Part shown: in pieces, positions 60,160-64,000 of the stretch | How positions within the stretch are numbered: the stretch's first letter is position 1 | Layout: each line of letters begins with the position of its first letter | Source: Okibacterium fritillariae | GTDB taxonomy: Bacteria; Actinomycetota; Actinomycetes; Actinomycetales; Microbacteriaceae | NCBI RefSeq assembly: GCF_900167575.1 | Contig: NZ_FUZP01000001.1 | Span: 1,674,001-1,738,000, forward strand | DNA: 64,000 nucleotides | Direction of reading: 5' to 3' | Notes under the pieces: generated by a model | What the model saw: the letters and a program-made list of their open reading frames with translations, nothing else | What the model was told of the DNA's origin: nothing | Database searches by the model: none | Position numbers and translations under genes: made by a program

Positions 60160-60193
60160 TGGATGCCTCGGCGAACAGTCGCCGAGGCATCCA
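60160..60193 (+). terminator. Hairpin after sodA
   Basis: A perfect 15-bp stem (60160-60174 with 60179-60193) closes the loop ACAG. No T tract follows, so it may stop RNA polymerase with factor help or stabilise the sodA mRNA. Confidence 0.7.
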
Positions 60194-60201
60194 TCACCCC
60201 C

Positions 60202-60220
60202 ACTCGACGTTCGTTCGAGT
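60202..60220. promoter_or_regulatory. Palindrome upstream of gap
   Basis: ACTCGA-N7-TCGAGT lies between the sodA hairpin and gap, 47 nt before the start. CATAAAT at 60227-60233 is a possible -10 box. The palindrome is placed like an operator for the glycolytic gap-pgk-tpiA unit. Confidence 0.4.
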
Positions 60221-60263
60221 AACCCCCATAAATGCGCGTCACGCGCCCCAGCAACAGGAGTGA

Positions 60264-61271
<1,008 letters not shown>

Positions 61272-61273
61272 AT

Positions 61274-62485
61274 ATGTCTCTTCGCACACTCGAATCCCTG
61301 GGTTCGGTGGCGGGCAAACGCGTCGTCGTTCGGTGTGACCTCAATGTTCCTCTCAAGGATGGGGTCATCACCGACGACGGACGCGTTCGCGCGTCTCTGG
61401 AGACCCTCAACGTTCTGATCAACCAGGGCGCCCGCGTCATCGTCATCTCGCACCTCGGTCGTCCCGACGGTGCCCCCGAGGCGAAATTCTCGCTCGCGCC
61501 CGTTGCCCAGCGCCTCTCGGAGCTGCTCGGCAGCCCCGTCACCTTCGCCAACGACACCGTGGGCGACAGCGCCCGCGAGGCCGTCGAACAGCTGACCGAC
61601 GGCAACGTCGTGCTGCTGGAGAACCTGCGGTTCAACCCGGGGGAGACGAGTAAGGACGCCGACGAGCGTCGTGCCTTCGCGGCACAGCTCGCCGAGTTTG
61701 GCGATGCCTTCGTGTCCGACGGCTTCGGCGTCGTGCACCGCAAGCAAGCCAGCGTCTACGAGCTCGCAGAACTCCTGCCGAGCGCGGCAGGCACGCTCAT
61801 CGCCACCGAGCTCGAGGTGCTCGACAAGCTCACCGAGAAGCCCGAGCGCCCCTACACGGTCGTGCTCGGCGGCTCGAAGGTCTCCGACAAACTCGGCGTC
61901 ATCGGCCACCTGCTCCCGCGCGTGGACAACCTCCTCGTCGGTGGCGGCATGCTGTTCACCTTCCTGAAGGCACAGGGCCACAACGTCGGCTCCAGCCTTC
62001 TCGAAGAGGACCAGCTCGACACGGTTCGCGGCTACCTGGCCGAAGCCGAGAAGCGCGGCGTCAAGATCGTGCTGCCGACCGACGTGGTCGTTGCAGCGAA
62101 GTTCGACGAGACCGCCGAACACGTCACCCGCAGCGTCGACGCCATCGAGGACACCCCGTTCGGTGCGTCCGGGCTGGGTCTCGATATCGGGCCCGACACG
62201 TCGGAGGCGTTCGCCGCCATCATCCGCGATTCGAAGACCGTGTTCTGGAACGGGCCCATGGGCGTGTTCGAGCTCACTCCCTTTGCAGCTGGCACGAAGG
62301 CGATCGCCCAGGCGCTCACCGAAACCGATGGCCTCAGCGTCGTCGGTGGTGGCGACTCGGCTGCCGCGGTTCGCGCGCTCGGATTCACTGACGACCAGTT
62401 CGGTCACATTTCGACGGGAGGCGGAGCGAGCCTCGAATTCCTCGAAGGCAAGCGTCTCCCCGGCCTGGAGGTACTCGGATGGTAA
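61274..62485 (+). CDS. pgk: Phosphoglycerate kinase
   Basis: Transfers phosphate from 1,3-bisphosphoglycerate to ADP. The 403 residues include the substrate signature VVVRCDLNVPLKDG, SHLGRPDG, LLENLRFNPGE, and the nucleotide-binding GGSKVSDK and VFWNGPMGVFE, with GGGDSAAAV near the C-terminus. ATG at 61274 follows gap directly and tpiA overlaps the last 7 nt, so gap-pgk-tpiA is one operon. Confidence 0.98.
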   Translation: MSLRTLESLGSVAGKRVVVRCDLNVPLKDGVITDDGRVRASLETLNVLINQGARVIVISHLGRPDGAPEAKFSLAPVAQRLSELLGSPVTFANDTVGDSAREAVEQLTDGNVVLLENLRFNPGETSKDADERRAFAAQLAEFGDAFVSDGFGVVHRKQASVYELAELLPSAAGTLIATELEVLDKLTEKPERPYTVVLGGSKVSDKLGVIGHLLPRVDNLLVGGGMLFTFLKAQGHNVGSSLLEEDQLDTVRGYLAEAEKRGVKIVLPTDVVVAAKFDETAEHVTRSVDAIEDTPFGASGLGLDIGPDTSEAFAAIIRDSKTVFWNGPMGVFELTPFAAGTKAIAQALTETDGLSVVGGGDSAAAVRALGFTDDQFGHISTGGGASLEFLEGKRLPGLEVLGW

Positions 62486-63267
62486 ACACCCGCACCCCGC
62501 TCATCGCGGGCAACTGGAAGCTCAACCTCGACCACCTGCAGGCCATCGCGTTCGTGCAGAAGCTGGCGTGGAGCCTCTCCGACGCCAAGCACGACCCGAG
62601 CACCGTCGAGGTCGCCGTGTTCCCGCCCTTCACCGACATCCGTTCGGTGCAGACGCTGGTTGCGGCCGACAAGCTCCCCATCGCCTATGGCGCTCAGGAT
62701 GTCTCGGAGCACGAGTCCGGCGCCTACACCGGTGAGATCTCCGCAACGTTCCTGCGCGCTCTCGAGTGCGGCTACGTGATCGTGGGGCACTCCGAGCGGC
62801 GCACGCTGCACAACGAGACCGACGAGCAGATCGCCGGCAAGGTCGCTGCGGCCGTCGCGCAGAATGTCGTCCCCGTGATCTGCGTGGGGGAGACGAGCGA
62901 CGACCTCGAGAAGCACGGCCCGAGTGCCGTGCCCGTGGCCCAGCTCAAGGTCGCTCTCTCGAAGATCTCGTCGACCGCCGATATCGTCGTCGCCTACGAA
63001 CCCGTCTGGGCCATCGGCTCCGGCCAGGCCGCCACACCCGAGCAGGCGGAGAACGTCGCCGCGGCACTGCGCGAGGTCATCCGCGAGACGCTGGGCGACG
63101 ATGTCGCCCAGAAGACGCGCATCCTCTACGGCGGTTCGGTCAAGGCCAACAACATCGCCGGTTTCATGCGTGAGCCCAACGTCGACGGCGCTCTCGTCGG
63201 CGGCGCCAGCCTCGACTTGAACGAGTTCTCGAGCATCGTGCGCTACCAGAAACATGTTGGTGTGTGA
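62479..63267 (+). CDS. tpiA: Triosephosphate isomerase
   Basis: Interconverts dihydroxyacetone phosphate and glyceraldehyde 3-phosphate. The 262-residue TIM barrel has GNWKLN with the catalytic Lys (about residue 14), the catalytic His in VGHSERR and Glu in AYEPVWAIG, and the phosphate loop YGGSVKANN. ATG lies inside the 3' end of pgk. Confidence 0.98.
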   Translation: MVNTRTPLIAGNWKLNLDHLQAIAFVQKLAWSLSDAKHDPSTVEVAVFPPFTDIRSVQTLVAADKLPIAYGAQDVSEHESGAYTGEISATFLRALECGYVIVGHSERRTLHNETDEQIAGKVAAAVAQNVVPVICVGETSDDLEKHGPSAVPVAQLKVALSKISSTADIVVAYEPVWAIGSGQAATPEQAENVAAALREVIRETLGDDVAQKTRILYGGSVKANNIAGFMREPNVDGALVGGASLDLNEFSSIVRYQKHVGV

Positions 63268-63296
63268 CGTTTCGAGGTTTGACGCGCTTCTCCCGC

Positions 63297-63302
63297 TATA
63301 AT
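63297..63302 (+). promoter_or_regulatory. -10 box of secG
   Basis: A perfect TATAAT between tpiA and secG. TTGACG lies at 63279-63284, but only 12 nt away, so the usual -35 contact is uncertain. The leader contains the 12-nt palindrome CCGGAATTCCGG (63315-63326). Confidence 0.55.
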
Positions 63303-63348
63303 TGACGACGGTCGCCGGAATTCCGGTTCCGCCGTATGAAAGGCCCCC

Positions 63349-63600
63349 GTGGAAATTCTTCAGGTAGTACTGCTGGTTGTGCTCGGCATCACGAGCCTCC
63401 TGCTCACGTTCCTCATCCTCTTGCACAAGGGGCGAGGAGGCGGACTCTCCGACATGTTCGGTGGGGGTATGTCGTCGAACCTCGGGTCCTCCGGTGTCGC
63501 CGAACGAAACCTCAACCGCATCACGGTCATCCTGGGCCTGGTGTGGTTCGCCACCATCGTGGCGTTGGGTTTGATCACCAAGTTCCAGTCCGGCGTTTGA
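63349..63600 (+). CDS. secG: Preprotein translocase subunit SecG
   Basis: Small membrane partner of SecYE. The 83 residues form two membrane helices (about 3-22 and 58-77) separated by the conserved cytoplasmic loop LLHKGRGGGLSDMFGGG. GTG at 63349 follows AAAGG at 63339-63343. The tpiA-secG order is conserved in actinobacteria. Confidence 0.93.
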   Translation: MEILQVVLLVVLGITSLLLTFLILLHKGRGGGLSDMFGGGMSSNLGSSGVAERNLNRITVILGLVWFATIVALGLITKFQSGV

Positions 63601-63630
63601 TCGCCGAGTCAGACAGAAGGAGATAGGCAC

Positions 63631-64000
63631 ATGGCTGCAGGAGGAAGCGCAATCCGGGGATCCCGTGTTGGCGCAGGCCCCATGGGGGAGCAAGACCACG
63701 GATTCCACGCCGAGCGCGTGGCGGTGTCCTATTGGGATGCACTCGGCAACGAGACGGTTCGCCACTTCGCGGCGAACCTCCCCGACGAGGAAATCCCCGA
63801 AACGATCGACTGCCCGGCATCCGGTCTTCCCGCCGGTCGCGACCGTGCAAACCCGCCGGCGCTGTCGAAGCTCGAGCCCTACAAGACGCACCTCGCTTAT
63901 GTGAAGGAACGTCGCACCGAGGAAGAAGCCGAGCAGCTACTCGAAGAGGCTCTTCAGCAGCTCCGCGCCCGTCGCGGAACGCTCGCCTCGGCGAAGAAGT
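63631..64000 (+). CDS. rbpA: RNA polymerase-binding protein RbpA, 3' end outside window
   Basis: Actinobacterial factor that binds RNA polymerase and primary sigma and helps form the open promoter complex. 123 codons are visible from ATG 63631 (AAGGAGA upstream) without a stop. The family features are the N-terminal tail with GSRVGAGPMGEQDHG (basic linker side), the core domain to about residue 78 with DCPASGLPAGRDRANPP, and the sigma-interacting helices KTHLAYVKERRTEEEAEQLLEEAL. Only one Cys remains where zinc-binding RbpA proteins have a set, so this one probably folds without zinc, as in M. tuberculosis. The visible part is already near full length. Confidence 0.92.
   Translation, partial: MAAGGSAIRGSRVGAGPMGEQDHGFHAERVAVSYWDALGNETVRHFAANLPDEEIPETIDCPASGLPAGRDRANPPALSKLEPYKTHLAYVKERRTEEEAEQLLEEALQQLRARRGTLASAKK

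Overview
The window is high-GC actinobacterial chromosome, most likely Microbacteriaceae. That placement is an inference from gene order, a mIHF (actinobacterial integration host factor) domain, WhiA, RbpA, a PdtaR-type ANTAR regulator, a helicase-degenerate PriA and frequent GTG starts. It is almost entirely core metabolism and information processing, tightly packed, with 50 of 56 protein genes on the + strand. I see no prophage, insertion sequence, CRISPR array, toxin-antitoxin pair, secondary-metabolite cluster or origin.

Layout. 1-4.9 kb: end of aroC, then aroK-aroB-aroQ (shikimate pathway), efp, nusB and a YaeR-like VOC protein. 4.9-14.8 kb: pyrimidine operon pyrR-pyrB-pyrC-membrane protein-carA-carB-pyrF, running into one ORF that fuses mIHF to guanylate kinase. 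14.9-21.9 kb: rpoZ, terminator, metK, priA, fmt, rsmB, rpe. 21.9-29.8 kb: hisE-hisG-hisF-hisI-trpE-membrane protein-small membrane protein-trpC-trpB-trpA. 29.9-38.6 kb: lgt, gltB-gltD, pyk. 38.7-42.5 kb: the only stretch with minus-strand genes: a small unknown protein, an MHS-type MFS transporter, tRNA-Leu(CAA) and a thioesterase, interleaved with a UPF0225/SEC-C protein and pdtaR. 42.6-52.5 kb: polA, a DUF885 protein, rpsA, a TetR regulator, coaE, uvrB. 52.6-64 kb: uvrA-uvrC-rapZ-whiA, sodA, gap-pgk-tpiA-secG and the start of rbpA.

How it works together. Many starts overlap the previous stop (ATGA, GTGA, TAATG), so most blocks look translationally coupled. Three levels of control can be read from the sequence: a PyrR-type RNA site directly before pyrR; a LexA-like box at the uvrB promoter; and a series of TANNNT -10 boxes exactly 6-7 nt before start codons (hisE, UPF0225 gene, pdtaR, polA, DUF885 gene, coaE, uvrB, uvrA, possibly aroQ), which points to leaderless mRNAs. 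Convergent genes are separated by long, near-perfect hairpin terminators.

Nothing here is a clearly novel system. The most unusual items are the mIHF-Gmk fusion, the structured metK leader, the absence of coaBC and yvcK from their usual places, repeat-derived low-complexity additions in several housekeeping enzymes, and palindromes at the rpsA, uvrA, tetR and gap promoters.
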